From Fusobacterium ulcerans ATCC 49185 (lineage in GTDB: Bacteria > Fusobacteriota > Fusobacteriia > Fusobacteriales > Fusobacteriaceae): a DNA stretch of 64,000 bases. A program made the translations under genes and the position numbers. The stretch is from NCBI RefSeq assembly GCF_900683735.1, contig NZ_LR215979.1, positions 1,116,001-1,180,000 on the forward strand, written 5' to 3'. The notes below the pieces were generated by a model. The model had not been told where the DNA came from and searched no databases. It was given only the letters and a program-made list of their open reading frames with translations. Below, piece after piece: positions 47,807-58,786 of this stretch; position 1 is the first letter of the stretch; the number at the start of each line of letters is the position of its first letter.

Positions 47807-48388
47807 ATGAAAAAAGTAATTACTATGTTTCTTTTTCTATCTTGTTTGACAACAGCGCTTTATTCACAAGAAATAAGTGAAAAAGAGGGAAAAAAAGTTC
47901 TTGAACAGATAAGAAGAGAAATACAGGCAGAGGAAAAGGCAAAACAAAAAGCTATTGAAGATGCTGAAAAAGTAAAAGCAGAAGAGGAAAAAGCTAGAAT
48001 AGCAGCAGAAAAAGCTGAAGAGAAAAAAGGAAAGAAAATATTAGAAGACATCAGAAGAGATATGAATGAATCTCTAGAAGAAAAAGTATTCAGAAGTGAA
48101 AATAATCCTGAAGCTAGAATAGCAGCAGCTGGAGCAGCTTTTGAAATAGGAAAAGAAAGAATGGCATTCTTAAAAATGGAAGAAGAAGAAATTATGAAAC
48201 TTGAAGAAGTTTTGGGGATGGAACCTGATGAAAACAGAGTATTTTTAAGTCAAAAATTTGATAAAGTATATGATCAGTTTAATTCAAATAATAATGAGAT
48301 TGAACTACTTTTACTTGAAAATGAGAAGCTTAATGAATACTTGAGCAGATTAGATAGAATGGAACAGAAAGTAAGAGCAGGAAATTAA
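47807..48388 (+). CDS. FadA-family coiled-coil adhesin-like protein, module 3
   Basis: This 193-residue copy has its own signal peptide (MKKVITMFLFLSCLTTALYSQ). Its mature part is nearly identical to module 1 (for example SQKFDKVYDQFNSNNNEIE), with module-2-like EEVLGMEP in one place, so it is a mosaic of the two. It ends KVRAGN. AAGGAGG precedes the ATG and the autotransporter ATG is 17 bases past its stop. Confidence 0.75.
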   Translation: MKKVITMFLFLSCLTTALYSQEISEKEGKKVLEQIRREIQAEEKAKQKAIEDAEKVKAEEEKARIAAEKAEEKKGKKILEDIRRDMNESLEEKVFRSENNPEARIAAAGAAFEIGKERMAFLKMEEEEIMKLEEVLGMEPDENRVFLSQKFDKVYDQFNSNNNEIELLLLENEKLNEYLSRLDRMEQKVRAGN

Positions 48389-48405
48389 ATAGGGGGAAAG
48401 ATTTT

Positions 48406-51400
48406 ATGAGAAAGAACGACATTGAAAAATCTCTAAAGAGATTTTTGAAAAGAAAGGTCAGTTATTCTCTTTCGCTTTTGATAGCCTTCATGATAACAGG
48501 AGGAATATCTTTAGGTGCAGGAATAACAGCAGAGGAAATACAGGAAACTAAAAGCGATCTTTTAACTAGAATACAAACAGAGCGGGAAGAAATAAAAAGA
48601 AAAATAGCAGAAAATGAAAGATTAATAAAAGAATATAATTCAGATTTTGTGGAACTTGTAAGGAAAGGAGATTTTTATTCAAAACCTCTATTCAACAGTA
48701 CACAAGTATTTCTTTCATATCAATACTTAGATAGTGGAAAAATGAAAGATAGAACAAATAAAGAATTTTCTGAAACTATAGATGCAATCAACAAGCATTA
48801 TGGAACAAAAACTGGAAGAAGTCTTCTTAGATCTACAGGAAATATTGGAAAAGATAAAATAATGTCTGGAAATGGAGTAGCTGTTGATAATGAAAGCTTT
48901 AGTGAAACAATTAATTTAGGAGCAAATATAAAGCCATTAAATCCTGAATTGCCAGTAATAGAACCTAATATAAATGTAAGCGCATCAACACCAACAGTAA
49001 ATCTGGGAACATTACCAGGAACAGTAGTTCCAGGAGTAGTGACTATCCCTACTGTAATGACTCCTACATTGGTACTGCCAGGAACACCAGCAACAGTAAG
49101 TGTAAATGTAAGTACACCAAGTGCAATATCAGCAATATCAGTGACAGCACCAGCAGTAACAACACCAACAACGCCAAATGATAAAATAATAACAGTTGCT
49201 CCACCAATAGCACCAGCAGGGTTTACTCCAGCAATAATAACAACACCAAGTAAGCCAGGAGCACCACAAGTAGTAGTTCCACAAGATTTTACTCCACCAG
49301 TAATATCATTTAATGGAACTGGTTTTGGTCAAGGAGCAGCTATAGATATGCCTAAGAGTAATATCATTATGCAGAATTATGATAGTTATACTACAAGTGC
49401 TCCTGTGATAATAACAACAGGGAATACGGGAACAACTTGGACAGGAGGAACAGTAACAGCAGTAACAAGTCCTAATGGTTCTACTTATCCTACAACAGCA
49501 GGAACATATTATTTAACTCCTGGATCTACTGGAACACGTTTAAATGCATTTATTAATGAACTTAGAGATCATAATGCTAATATTGGTGGAGAATATGTAA
49601 TGAAAGATACAGGTGGACTAAACAATACTAAGATATTCTTAAGTCATAATCCTGCAGGAGTTGGTGGAATAGGAGGATCATACCAAGGGATTAATTCTCC
49701 TGGAGAGAGAAGAGCTGTATTTTCTGGAAAATTAGAGTTACAAGGAATTGCAGCTACAAATAATACTAACGTTCTAGTTGGAGTAGAGCATCAATTATGG
49801 AATTCAAATTGTCATATAGGAGCATATTCTGTATTTGAAAATAGAGGAGAAATATTATTATCTAATGGAAATAATATAATTGGAATAATGATTGATACTG
49901 AAACTTCTCCACAAGCTAATTCAGCAAGACATAAAACAATTAATACAGGGAAAATAATTATCAATAGCCAAAACAGTATAGGTATTGATTTTGGTAATTA
50001 TGTTAATAACTATTTGTTAGTGGATGTTTCTGTAGGAAATATTGAAGTTAATGGGGAAAAGAACTATGGTTTAAGAATGAATGATATTCATGGAAATACA
50101 TATTTTGATAATGGAGTTACAATAACTTCAGGTTTAGACTCAAGTAATGCTGCAACAAAAATTACTGTTGGAGGAAAAAATAATGTAGGGGTATCTATTA
50201 CAAAATTTTTATCAAGTACAGCAAATGTTAATCCAATAGCTAATATTTCAAATTTAAATATAGAAGTTACTGGAGAAAATGTTGTAGGATTCCTGAGAAA
50301 TGCTAATTATTCTACAAATAATGTTAATGATATGCTCTTAAACAGTGCAACTATAGGTACATTTAGTTTTGGAGCTGGGGCTAAAAATAGTGTTCTTGTA
50401 AGAAGTGATAAGTATGGAATTCAAATAAATAAAGATATAAGTTCTACATTAGGTTCTACAGGAAATGTATTTGCTCAGGCAACTAAAACTGGAAAAATAA
50501 TAAATAATGCAGTATTAAACAGCGCTTTAGGAGGTTTTACTGGACTTCTTTCAAGTGGGACTACAGGGGCTTCTGTAGAAAATAAGGGAACTGTACAAAT
50601 AACAGGAACTGGAAACAATAATGTAGGAATGGCAGTATTAGATACTTCTACTGGAAGTAATAGTGGAACTATAAAGGTTCTTGGAACAGGAAATAATAAA
50701 TCAGGAATATATAATACTGGAACATTTACTATTTCTAATGGAAGCAATATAGAAGTTTCTGGTGAAGCTTCTTCAGGAATATATAATGAAAATACAGTGA
50801 ATATAAGTGGAACTGTTGCTTTAAAAGGGGCAGATGGAACAACAGGAATATACAGTGATGGTGGAACAATAACATCAACATCTGGAAACAACTTAAGTAT
50901 CATAATAGATGATACATCAAATCCAGCAACAAAAGGATTAGCTGTATATGCAGAAGGTGGAGCGAATGTAACTCTTGGAGCTGCTAAAATAGAAGTAAAA
51001 AATGGAGCAGCTGGAGTAGCAGCTTTTGGAGCAGCAACAAGTATCAGCCTGATAGGTTCAGAATTGAAATATTCTGGAGAGGGATATGCAGCATATTCAG
51101 ATGGAAATGGAACAATCAACTTGAGTAATGCTAACTTAGAACTTTCAGGAAAAGCAACAGGAGTAGAACTTGATCTGCTTGCTCCAAAGATAATTTTAAA
51201 TAACACAAAAATAACAATGATGTCAAATGATGCTACAGTGGCAAATCTAAAAAATGCTACTGGTCTTCTTTCTAATAGTTTAAAGGCTACAGTTGAAACA
51301 AATTTAGGAGCAGGAGTAACAATAGTAGATGGAACTTCTGGATTAACTACATTTGATAAATATAAGATAGCAACAGTAGATGGAGGTGATTTGACTATTG

Positions 51401-54400
51401 ATGCCAATATGGATAAGTATAGTCAAAATGATACTACTGATGGATATTTCTATTCTAGAAGATTTCTAGGACAAAGACTTGATTTGACAGTTGATACAGG
51501 AGTTACAGTAACAAGTTCAACTGATACAGCATACGCTACTTCATACTTCAACAATCAAGTAGTAGGACTGGAGATGAACTCAAGTAAAGCAGCAACAAGT
51601 GCAGCAGATGCACAAATAAATTTAAAAACAGGTTCTAAAGTCATAGCTGACAGAACAGATGCAGGAGCTGGAGCAATAGGGCTATACATGAACTTTGGTA
51701 AAGTGGATATTGCAGCAGGTGCAGTAGTAGAGGTAGAAAAAGAAGCAAATGTTGTAAATGAAAGTGGAGTAGGAGTTTATGCAGTAAATGGAAGCACTGT
51801 AACAAATGCTGGTGAGATCAGTGTAGCAGGAAAAAATGCCATAGGAATATTAGGAATGACATATAGAGAACAGCCTATGGGAACTCCTCTTGTAGATGAG
51901 TTTGGAAGTGGGGGAATTTTTGCAAATCAAGGAAAAATAGAGATTACTAATAATCAGGATATTAAACTTGATGGAACAGGAACTATAGGTATTTATGCAT
52001 ATAATAACAGTGGAGGAGCAAATACAAATTCCAAAGTAACAAATGCTGGAACAATAGAGGTAGGAGAATCTACATCTACAAATGCAGCTATAGGAATCTA
52101 TGGAGATAAATCCTTTATTGCCAATAATGGAAATATTAAAACAGGAAAAGAAGGAATTGGAATATATGGAATTAAAGGTTCAACTATCAGCAGTCTTGGA
52201 ACTCTTACATTAGGAGCAGATGGAATTGGAGTAATGGCTGATGGAACATCAAGTATCACAGCTACATCAGTTACTCTTGCAGCAGGAGCAGGAACAGATG
52301 TGAATGGTAAAACTGGTATATTTTACAAGGGAATAGGTTCAGAGTTACAAAGCATAAATGTAGCTGTAGATGCTTCAGCTTTTGATAAAGGAACAGCTAT
52401 ATTTGTAGAAAAGATGAACCTGTCATCTGGAGGACAGATAGATGTAGGAAAAGATGGAGTAGGTATCTTCCTGAAAGGGAATACAAGCGCTAATACAGCA
52501 ACTAACACAGGAACTATTAATCTGACAGGAACAAAAACTGGCGCTGTAGGTATGTATACAAAGTTAGGGAAAATAATTAATACAGGAACTATCAATGTAA
52601 ATAATTCTACTCATATAGGAATGTACGCTGAAGGAACTGGCAACACAGTTGCCAATGGAAATATAATAAATCTTAATGTGAATAACTCTACAGGTATCTT
52701 TGTTAAAGATGGTGCAAAGACAGAGCTAAACATTGGAAATAATATTAATTTCATATCAGGAGTAACAAATAGTCTGGGAGTATTTGCAGATGAAGCTACT
52801 GTTGAATTTAAAGATAATATGTCATTTATAAATAGCAATGAAAATAAGAACATCTATGTTTATGGGAAAGATGCAGCAGTTGAAATAGATGCAGGTAAAA
52901 CTGTAACAATAGATGGAATGGGAACTCCAGCAACAGCAGGAAATAAAACTGTAGGAATTTATCTTGAAAATGCTGGTACAGGAAGTACATTTACAAGCAA
53001 TACAACAGGACAGCTTATTGTCCAGAAAGAAGCAGTAGGTATCTATTCAAAAGGAAATAATACTTTAAATGTAAATGTAACAGCTGATGGAGAAAAAACT
53101 ACAGGAGTATTTATTGAGGATGGATCAACTATAACAGGAACTGTAACTGCCAGAGGCGCATCAGGAGTAGGAGCAGTAGGAGTATATGGAAGTAGAGGAG
53201 CTGTAACAATAGGTGCTGTAGGACTAACTCTTAATACAGATACAGATAAAGGAACAGGAATGTATCTTGCTGATGGCGCTTATGCAACTGGAGGTAAAAT
53301 CACTGTAAGTAATACAGCTGCAGTTGATAATATAGGAGTATACTACAGTAAAGGAACAGCTTCAGGAACTGTAACAAATGGATCTGAAATTGAGCTTGCA
53401 GGAAATAAAAGTATAGGAATATATGCAGCAGATGGGATAAATCTTGTAAATACTAAAAATATAACATCTACAGGATTAAATAATAATATAGCTTCATATG
53501 TAGGAGGAAGCTCAACACTGACTTCAAATGGAAATATAATTATGACAGGAACAGACAACATAGGTGTATATACAGGAAAAGGAAGTGGAATAAATAATGG
53601 AACTATTAACTTAACTGGAGCAGCAGGAACATCCTCAGCAGGAATGGTAGCTAAAGCTGATGCAGCATCAGATACAGCTTCAGTAGAAAATAAGAATATA
53701 ATAACTGTAGGAAATAATCTTGGAATGTATGTAGCAGGTGCTGGAACAAGTTCAGGAAAGAATACAGGAACAATAACAGCAACAACAGGAACAGGAGTAT
53801 ATGTAGATGGTGGAGGAAACAGCTTTGATGGAACTGGAGGAAGTATCACATCAAATGCAGTAGGAATCTATTTAAAAGATACAGATGCTAATAAAATAAC
53901 TGCTGGTACTTTGAATATAAGTTCAGGAGGAGTAGGAGTATTTGGTGAGAATGCTAAGATAGATTTTGCAGTAAATGTAGCAGGAACAGGAGCAGTAGGA
54001 GTTGCAGCTAAAAATGGTTCGGTAATATCAGGAAATATAACAACTGGACAGGATTCTGTTGGAGCATATGTACTGGATAATACAGTTTCATTTAATGGAT
54101 CTGTAATTACAACTGGTACTAACTCATTAAATACATCAATAGGAGTACTTCTGGCAAATGGAATAGGAACATATACTATGAACAATGTAACTGTAAATGC
54201 TAAAAATGGAGTAGGAATCTATCTGGGAACAGGAGCTAATCTTACACACAATGGTACAGTTACTACTGAAAATGGAATAGGTATCTATGTAGCAAATGGA
54301 ACTACTCTTACAACAGGGACAACTGTTTTGAATGTAAAAAATGGTGGAACAGGTGTATATATAGATCAGGGAACAGCTAATCTTGGAACAACAGGAAGCC

Positions 54401-57400
54401 TTACATTTAACTTCTCATCAGGAGGAGGAATAGGAATATACAATAATGGTGGAACAATGAATATTGGAAGCAATATCAGTGTTACAGGATCAGGTTCTCT
54501 TGCAGCTACAAAAGATGGAAGCCTTACATCAAGTGGAACATTAAATATTGGAACAGGAGCAGTAGGACTTTTAGGAGAATATGGAGCAGCTACAACTACT
54601 CCTAAAGTAATAACAAATACAGCTTCAGGAATTATCAATGCTACTGGTGGAGGAATAGGACTTGCAGCTATAAAATCAGGAGCAGGGCCAGGAGCTGTAG
54701 TGACAATAACAAATGCAGGAACTATCAGCGCATCTGGAAAATCTATTGGAGATGACCCATCAATAGGAATATATACAGATACAGCAAATGTAGTAAATAC
54801 TGGAACTATTAATGTAGGAACAAATGGAATAGGAATATACGCAGTATTTAATGGAGTAGGTATTACAGTCCAAAATGATGATATAAAGATGAATGGAAGT
54901 GATGGAATAGGAGTTTATCTGAAAGATGGAGCAGGTCTTGTATCAGGAAACAGCATTACAGGAACAGGTTCAAATAATACAGGACTTGTACTTGAAAATA
55001 CAGCTGTACCAGCTTCAGTAGGAACTATCTCACTTGGAGGAAACAGTATTGGAGTAATGGCTACAGGAACAGCTACAACAGGAACAATCAATGGAAATAT
55101 ATCAGTAGGCGCTGGAAATAACTCAATAGGTCTTGTATCAGCAAATGGAGCTAATGTAACACTTGGCGCAGGGTCTACAGTTACAACAGGAGCTAATGGA
55201 ATAGGAGTATATGTAAATACAGCATCAACAGCGGTAATAAATGATGTTTCCAAAATAAGTGTAGGGACTGAAGGAGTTTATCTTTATTCAAATGGAGGTA
55301 ATTTATCATTTGCTGGAAATCTTACTGTGAATAATCAAATAGGTATAGCTGCTAATGGAGGAACTGTAACAACACTTGGAGCGACATCAATTACAGTAAC
55401 AAATGGTGGAATAGGAGCATATATCAAAGGTTCTGTACCAACACTGACAGGAACTACTATTAATCTACAAAGTGGAACAGCTTCAAAATATTCAATGGGT
55501 ATCTATTATGATGGGGTAGCTGGAATAGGAACAGCTCCAGTTATTAATCAAACAGGAAATTATACAATAGGAATGGTATTGAATGGTTCATCAGGTATAG
55601 CCAGTGGAGTAAGTATTACAGGACAAAATCAAGTAGGAATTATGGCACAGAATGGTTCTGGAATTACTGCTGGTGGAATAGTGTCAGTATTGGGAGATAA
55701 AAACATAGGAATTTATGGAGAAAATAGTAATATCATAGCAAATTCGGGAATTTCTGTAGGAAATTCTACATATACAACTGATAAGAGTAGTTCATCTATA
55801 GGAATCTTTATGAAAGGCGGTATATATACAGGAAGTGGGAATATTACTGCAGGAGATAACAGTATAGGGATCTATGGAGATCAGATGGCAGGAGGAAGCA
55901 TAACACATCTGGGAATAGGAAATGTTATGAATCTTGGAGATAAAGCTATTGGATTCTATGGCACAGGAACATCTGGAAATATGGAAGCATCATTTACAGG
56001 TGGAACAGGAACAACTGGAGGAAACGGAACAATTGCTTTTTATGGTAAGGGAATTGATATGAAAGTTACTTCAGATATATCTCTTGGAAATGATACATCA
56101 GTAGGAATTGTAAGCCATGGAACTGGAGATGTAATATATAATGGAGCTATAAGTGTAGGAGATAAGTCTATTGGTATTTATAAAGTTGATGGAGCAGGAA
56201 TAATGACAACATCAGCAGACAGCTGGAATATAGGAAAAGGTGGATATGGTATTTATGTAAACCAGTCAGGAGCATTGGAAGCAGTAGTAAATAATAATGC
56301 TAGCATGGTACTTGATACATCAGCAGTTGGAATTTTCTCTAATGGAAAGAATAAAATATATAATTCTGGAAATATAACAGTAGGCGCTACTGATTTAGGA
56401 GTATCAGGAGATCACAGTAAAACTGATGAGCATTTAAACTCTGTTGGAATGTATCTGGCAGGAGGAAGTATTGCAGAAAATACAGGAATAATCACTGTTA
56501 ATCATGATCATTCAGTAGGGGTTTATGTAACAGGTACAGGAAGCTACTTTACAAATAAAGGTACTGGAGTACTGAACCTTGATGGTGGCGGAGTAGGAAT
56601 ACTTGTAAAAGATGGAGGAATAGCATTAAATGAAGGAACTATTACTCTTGGAACTAATCTGGCAATATGTGGAGCAGAAACTGTAGGAATGGCAGCATTT
56701 AATGGAGGGACAATTCTTAATACAGGAACTATCAATGTAAATGCTGGAATTGGAATGCTGGTGGAACATGGAGGAACCCTTAACAATACAGGAGTACTTA
56801 ATGTAACTGGTGGAGTAGGAATACAAGGTGCAGGAACAGTTATCAATAAAGGAACTATCAATGTATCAGGAAGTGGAACAGAATCAAATCTTGGTGGAGC
56901 ATCTGGAACAGCTAATATTGGAGCTGTAAAAATAGAATCTGATGGAACTATTACAATTAATGATCAGTATGTAGCTATTGGAGGAACATTAAATGCAGCA
57001 GGTGCTATTGTTGTAAATGGAGCTTATGTAGATGCAACAACAGGAGTACCTATGTTCAATGCTTCAAATGTAACTGGAGAAGTAAGACTGCTGTCTAACT
57101 TTGCATCTACAGGAAATGGAATTTCATATCTATTCCAAAACTTTGTAAATACAGCAGCAGGAACTATATCAGGTTCAAAACTATCTACAAAGACATCACC
57201 ATTATTTGTAGCGAAGATAACAACAGATGGACATTTAGCAGTGGCAAAAAGACCATATGCTGATCTGACAATAGGAGAACAGTTTGATGCTATGGATAAG
57301 GGACTTGACAATATACTTAAAAATAGTGGTGGAAGTGGAAGAGATGCTGAAATACTAAAAGGTTTAAATGAATATTTAGATGGATTACCATCAGATCAAT

Positions 57401-58395
57401 TTGAAAGAGAAACATCACAAAAACTTTCAGAGTTCAGAGGGGATATTTATGCAACTATTCAAGGCAGAATGCAGGATATCAATCAGGCTTTTGATAACTC
57501 TTTCTATGAACTTGAATCTTCATATAATCTGACTAAAGACAGCAGTAAATACAGTGTGATCTATACTGATGGAAAATATAGAGATTCTACATTAGGAATA
57601 GATGAATATGATTACAAGGTAATGGGACTTCTATATATGAAAGAAAAAGAAGGAGCAGAGTATGGAAGCAAATATGGATATACAATAGGATTTGCAGGAT
57701 CAAAGTTTGACTTTGATGATGGTGGATCAAAAGAGGATGTATATTCACTAAGAGTAGGAGCACACAGAGTTAAAAATCTAAGTGAGGAACATAAAGTATC
57801 ATGGCTGTCAAGAATAGAGCTTGGATACAATAGACATATTGCTAAGAGAAAACTTAACCTTCATGAAACATTTGAAAATAAGGGAGAGTATAATACATAC
57901 TCTGTAGCACTTGATAACAGACTTACAAAAGTTATCTATACAGACTTGTCTAGACAGTTGGATGTATATGCTGATTTAGATTTGGAATATGGAAAAATAG
58001 ATGACTTTAAAGAAAGCGCAGGAAGCAAAGGCGGACTTGAAGTACAGATTAAAGATAATGACTACTTAAGCGCACAGGCTGGAGCAGGAGTGAAGGCATC
58101 CCAAAGAATCTATGCAGGAAATGACATCTCAGTAAAAGTAACAGCAGATGTGAAATATGCATATGAATTTGGAGATAACTATGATGGAAACAAAGCAAGA
58201 CTTAAAAATGGAGAAGAGGGATATTACAGTCTGATAACTCCAGAGGAAAGAGAAGGAAAACTGAGTGGAAAAATTGGACTTACAATAGAAAAGGCTAACC
58301 ACATGGGAGTAACATTTGAAGTGGAGGCAGCAGATGAAAATCATAAAAAAGATTCATCAATTAAGTATGGAGTAAGATTCAATTACAAATTCTAA
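48406..58395 (+). CDS. Giant type Va autotransporter, module 3, 3329 residues
   Basis: It has the same plan as the others: a near-invariant N-terminus (1-160), a Pro/Thr stalk (about 185-300; VVPGVVTIPTVMTPTLVLPG), a long beta-helix of GIGIY-type turns and a C-terminal barrel (about 3038-3329). The middle of the passenger (52855-54065) is almost the same DNA as module 1, while the N-terminal third of the passenger is unrelated to it. This patchwork suggests gene conversion among the three genes. It is likely a surface adhesin. AGGGGGAAAG precedes the ATG. Confidence 0.92.
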   Translation: MRKNDIEKSLKRFLKRKVSYSLSLLIAFMITGGISLGAGITAEEIQETKSDLLTRIQTEREEIKRKIAENERLIKEYNSDFVELVRKGDFYSKPLFNSTQVFLSYQYLDSGKMKDRTNKEFSETIDAINKHYGTKTGRSLLRSTGNIGKDKIMSGNGVAVDNESFSETINLGANIKPLNPELPVIEPNINVSASTPTVNLGTLPGTVVPGVVTIPTVMTPTLVLPGTPATVSVNVSTPSAISAISVTAPAVTTPTTPNDKIITVAPPIAPAGFTPAIITTPSKPGAPQVVVPQDFTPPVISFNGTGFGQGAAIDMPKSNIIMQNYDSYTTSAPVIITTGNTGTTWTGGTVTAVTSPNGSTYPTTAGTYYLTPGSTGTRLNAFINELRDHNANIGGEYVMKDTGGLNNTKIFLSHNPAGVGGIGGSYQGINSPGERRAVFSGKLELQGIAATNNTNVLVGVEHQLWNSNCHIGAYSVFENRGEILLSNGNNIIGIMIDTETSPQANSARHKTINTGKIIINSQNSIGIDFGNYVNNYLLVDVSVGNIEVNGEKNYGLRMNDIHGNTYFDNGVTITSGLDSSNAATKITVGGKNNVGVSITKFLSSTANVNPIANISNLNIEVTGENVVGFLRNANYSTNNVNDMLLNSATIGTFSFGAGAKNSVLVRSDKYGIQINKDISSTLGSTGNVFAQATKTGKIINNAVLNSALGGFTGLLSSGTTGASVENKGTVQITGTGNNNVGMAVLDTSTGSNSGTIKVLGTGNNKSGIYNTGTFTISNGSNIEVSGEASSGIYNENTVNISGTVALKGADGTTGIYSDGGTITSTSGNNLSIIIDDTSNPATKGLAVYAEGGANVTLGAAKIEVKNGAAGVAAFGAATSISLIGSELKYSGEGYAAYSDGNGTINLSNANLELSGKATGVELDLLAPKIILNNTKITMMSNDATVANLKNATGLLSNSLKATVETNLGAGVTIVDGTSGLTTFDKYKIATVDGGDLTIDANMDKYSQNDTTDGYFYSRRFLGQRLDLTVDTGVTVTSSTDTAYATSYFNNQVVGLEMNSSKAATSAADAQINLKTGSKVIADRTDAGAGAIGLYMNFGKVDIAAGAVVEVEKEANVVNESGVGVYAVNGSTVTNAGEISVAGKNAIGILGMTYREQPMGTPLVDEFGSGGIFANQGKIEITNNQDIKLDGTGTIGIYAYNNSGGANTNSKVTNAGTIEVGESTSTNAAIGIYGDKSFIANNGNIKTGKEGIGIYGIKGSTISSLGTLTLGADGIGVMADGTSSITATSVTLAAGAGTDVNGKTGIFYKGIGSELQSINVAVDASAFDKGTAIFVEKMNLSSGGQIDVGKDGVGIFLKGNTSANTATNTGTINLTGTKTGAVGMYTKLGKIINTGTINVNNSTHIGMYAEGTGNTVANGNIINLNVNNSTGIFVKDGAKTELNIGNNINFISGVTNSLGVFADEATVEFKDNMSFINSNENKNIYVYGKDAAVEIDAGKTVTIDGMGTPATAGNKTVGIYLENAGTGSTFTSNTTGQLIVQKEAVGIYSKGNNTLNVNVTADGEKTTGVFIEDGSTITGTVTARGASGVGAVGVYGSRGAVTIGAVGLTLNTDTDKGTGMYLADGAYATGGKITVSNTAAVDNIGVYYSKGTASGTVTNGSEIELAGNKSIGIYAADGINLVNTKNITSTGLNNNIASYVGGSSTLTSNGNIIMTGTDNIGVYTGKGSGINNGTINLTGAAGTSSAGMVAKADAASDTASVENKNIITVGNNLGMYVAGAGTSSGKNTGTITATTGTGVYVDGGGNSFDGTGGSITSNAVGIYLKDTDANKITAGTLNISSGGVGVFGENAKIDFAVNVAGTGAVGVAAKNGSVISGNITTGQDSVGAYVLDNTVSFNGSVITTGTNSLNTSIGVLLANGIGTYTMNNVTVNAKNGVGIYLGTGANLTHNGTVTTENGIGIYVANGTTLTTGTTVLNVKNGGTGVYIDQGTANLGTTGSLTFNFSSGGGIGIYNNGGTMNIGSNISVTGSGSLAATKDGSLTSSGTLNIGTGAVGLLGEYGAATTTPKVITNTASGIINATGGGIGLAAIKSGAGPGAVVTITNAGTISASGKSIGDDPSIGIYTDTANVVNTGTINVGTNGIGIYAVFNGVGITVQNDDIKMNGSDGIGVYLKDGAGLVSGNSITGTGSNNTGLVLENTAVPASVGTISLGGNSIGVMATGTATTGTINGNISVGAGNNSIGLVSANGANVTLGAGSTVTTGANGIGVYVNTASTAVINDVSKISVGTEGVYLYSNGGNLSFAGNLTVNNQIGIAANGGTVTTLGATSITVTNGGIGAYIKGSVPTLTGTTINLQSGTASKYSMGIYYDGVAGIGTAPVINQTGNYTIGMVLNGSSGIASGVSITGQNQVGIMAQNGSGITAGGIVSVLGDKNIGIYGENSNIIANSGISVGNSTYTTDKSSSSIGIFMKGGIYTGSGNITAGDNSIGIYGDQMAGGSITHLGIGNVMNLGDKAIGFYGTGTSGNMEASFTGGTGTTGGNGTIAFYGKGIDMKVTSDISLGNDTSVGIVSHGTGDVIYNGAISVGDKSIGIYKVDGAGIMTTSADSWNIGKGGYGIYVNQSGALEAVVNNNASMVLDTSAVGIFSNGKNKIYNSGNITVGATDLGVSGDHSKTDEHLNSVGMYLAGGSIAENTGIITVNHDHSVGVYVTGTGSYFTNKGTGVLNLDGGGVGILVKDGGIALNEGTITLGTNLAICGAETVGMAAFNGGTILNTGTINVNAGIGMLVEHGGTLNNTGVLNVTGGVGIQGAGTVINKGTINVSGSGTESNLGGASGTANIGAVKIESDGTITINDQYVAIGGTLNAAGAIVVNGAYVDATTGVPMFNASNVTGEVRLLSNFASTGNGISYLFQNFVNTAAGTISGSKLSTKTSPLFVAKITTDGHLAVAKRPYADLTIGEQFDAMDKGLDNILKNSGGSGRDAEILKGLNEYLDGLPSDQFERETSQKLSEFRGDIYATIQGRMQDINQAFDNSFYELESSYNLTKDSSKYSVIYTDGKYRDSTLGIDEYDYKVMGLLYMKEKEGAEYGSKYGYTIGFAGSKFDFDDGGSKEDVYSLRVGAHRVKNLSEEHKVSWLSRIELGYNRHIAKRKLNLHETFENKGEYNTYSVALDNRLTKVIYTDLSRQLDVYADLDLEYGKIDDFKESAGSKGGLEVQIKDNDYLSAQAGAGVKASQRIYAGNDISVKVTADVKYAYEFGDNYDGNKARLKNGEEGYYSLITPEEREGKLSGKIGLTIEKANHMGVTFEVEAADENHKKDSSIKYGVRFNYKF
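52855..54065 (+). repeat. Passenger block shared almost identically with module 1
   Basis: It is the partner of 30781-31985. The similarity drops sharply near 54065, where both genes continue with related but different codons. Confidence 0.85.
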
Positions 58396-58452
58396 TTAAC
58401 AATTAAAATATTAAACTAATTAATTTTTTCAAAAAGTAAAAAACTTTAAAAG

Positions 58453-58494
58453 AAAAAAGGTGTAAACAGATTAATTTCTTTACGCCTTTTTTTT
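58453..58494 (+). terminator. Terminator of module 3
   Basis: AAAAAAGGTGTAAA and TTTACGCCTTTTTT form a 14-bp stem (one G-T pair) with a T tail. It is a sequence relative of the terminators of modules 1 and 2. Confidence 0.85.
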
Positions 58495-58649
58495 AATTAT
58501 CTTCTTTTCAAGAAAAGAATAGAAATATTTAATTTCTTCTGGTCTTTCAAAATATAAATAATATATAATATGAAAATAAGTGAATTAAAAATTTAAAAAA
58601 AGAAAATAATTTAGTCATAAATTTAAGAATTTAAGAGTATAAAAAAACA

Positions 58650-58678
58650 AAACAATCACTTTGATGAATGGGTATAAT
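58650..58678 (+). promoter_or_regulatory. Possible promoter of the binding-protein gene
   Basis: A perfect TATAAT (58673-58678) lies 109 bases before the ATG. The -35 position holds only AAACAA, so the assignment is weak. Confidence 0.4.
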
Positions 58679-58786
58679 ACAAATAATAAATGTGACATAT
58701 TCATGCTATTTATTTGCTATTAGTGTTCTTTTCTGATAGACTTATCTAAATTGAAGCAGAAAATAAATATATTAGGGGGAATAATT

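Larger units (their letters stand above)
25020..58494 (+). repeat. Three tandem copies of a ~11-kb FadA-like/autotransporter module
   Basis: Module 1 runs about 25020-36492, module 2 about 36493-47427, module 3 about 47428-58494. Each has promoter, ~180-base leader, FadA-like gene, 17-base gap, giant autotransporter and terminator. Modules 1 and 2 are nearly identical even in their spacers. The autotransporter starts and ends are almost invariant and the passengers diverge. Confidence 0.9.

Noticed and set aside
26071-58395. CRISPR-like or simple tandem-repeat array
   Set aside because: The repeats are coding beta-helix turns of varying length inside single long frames, with no regular repeat-spacer pattern.
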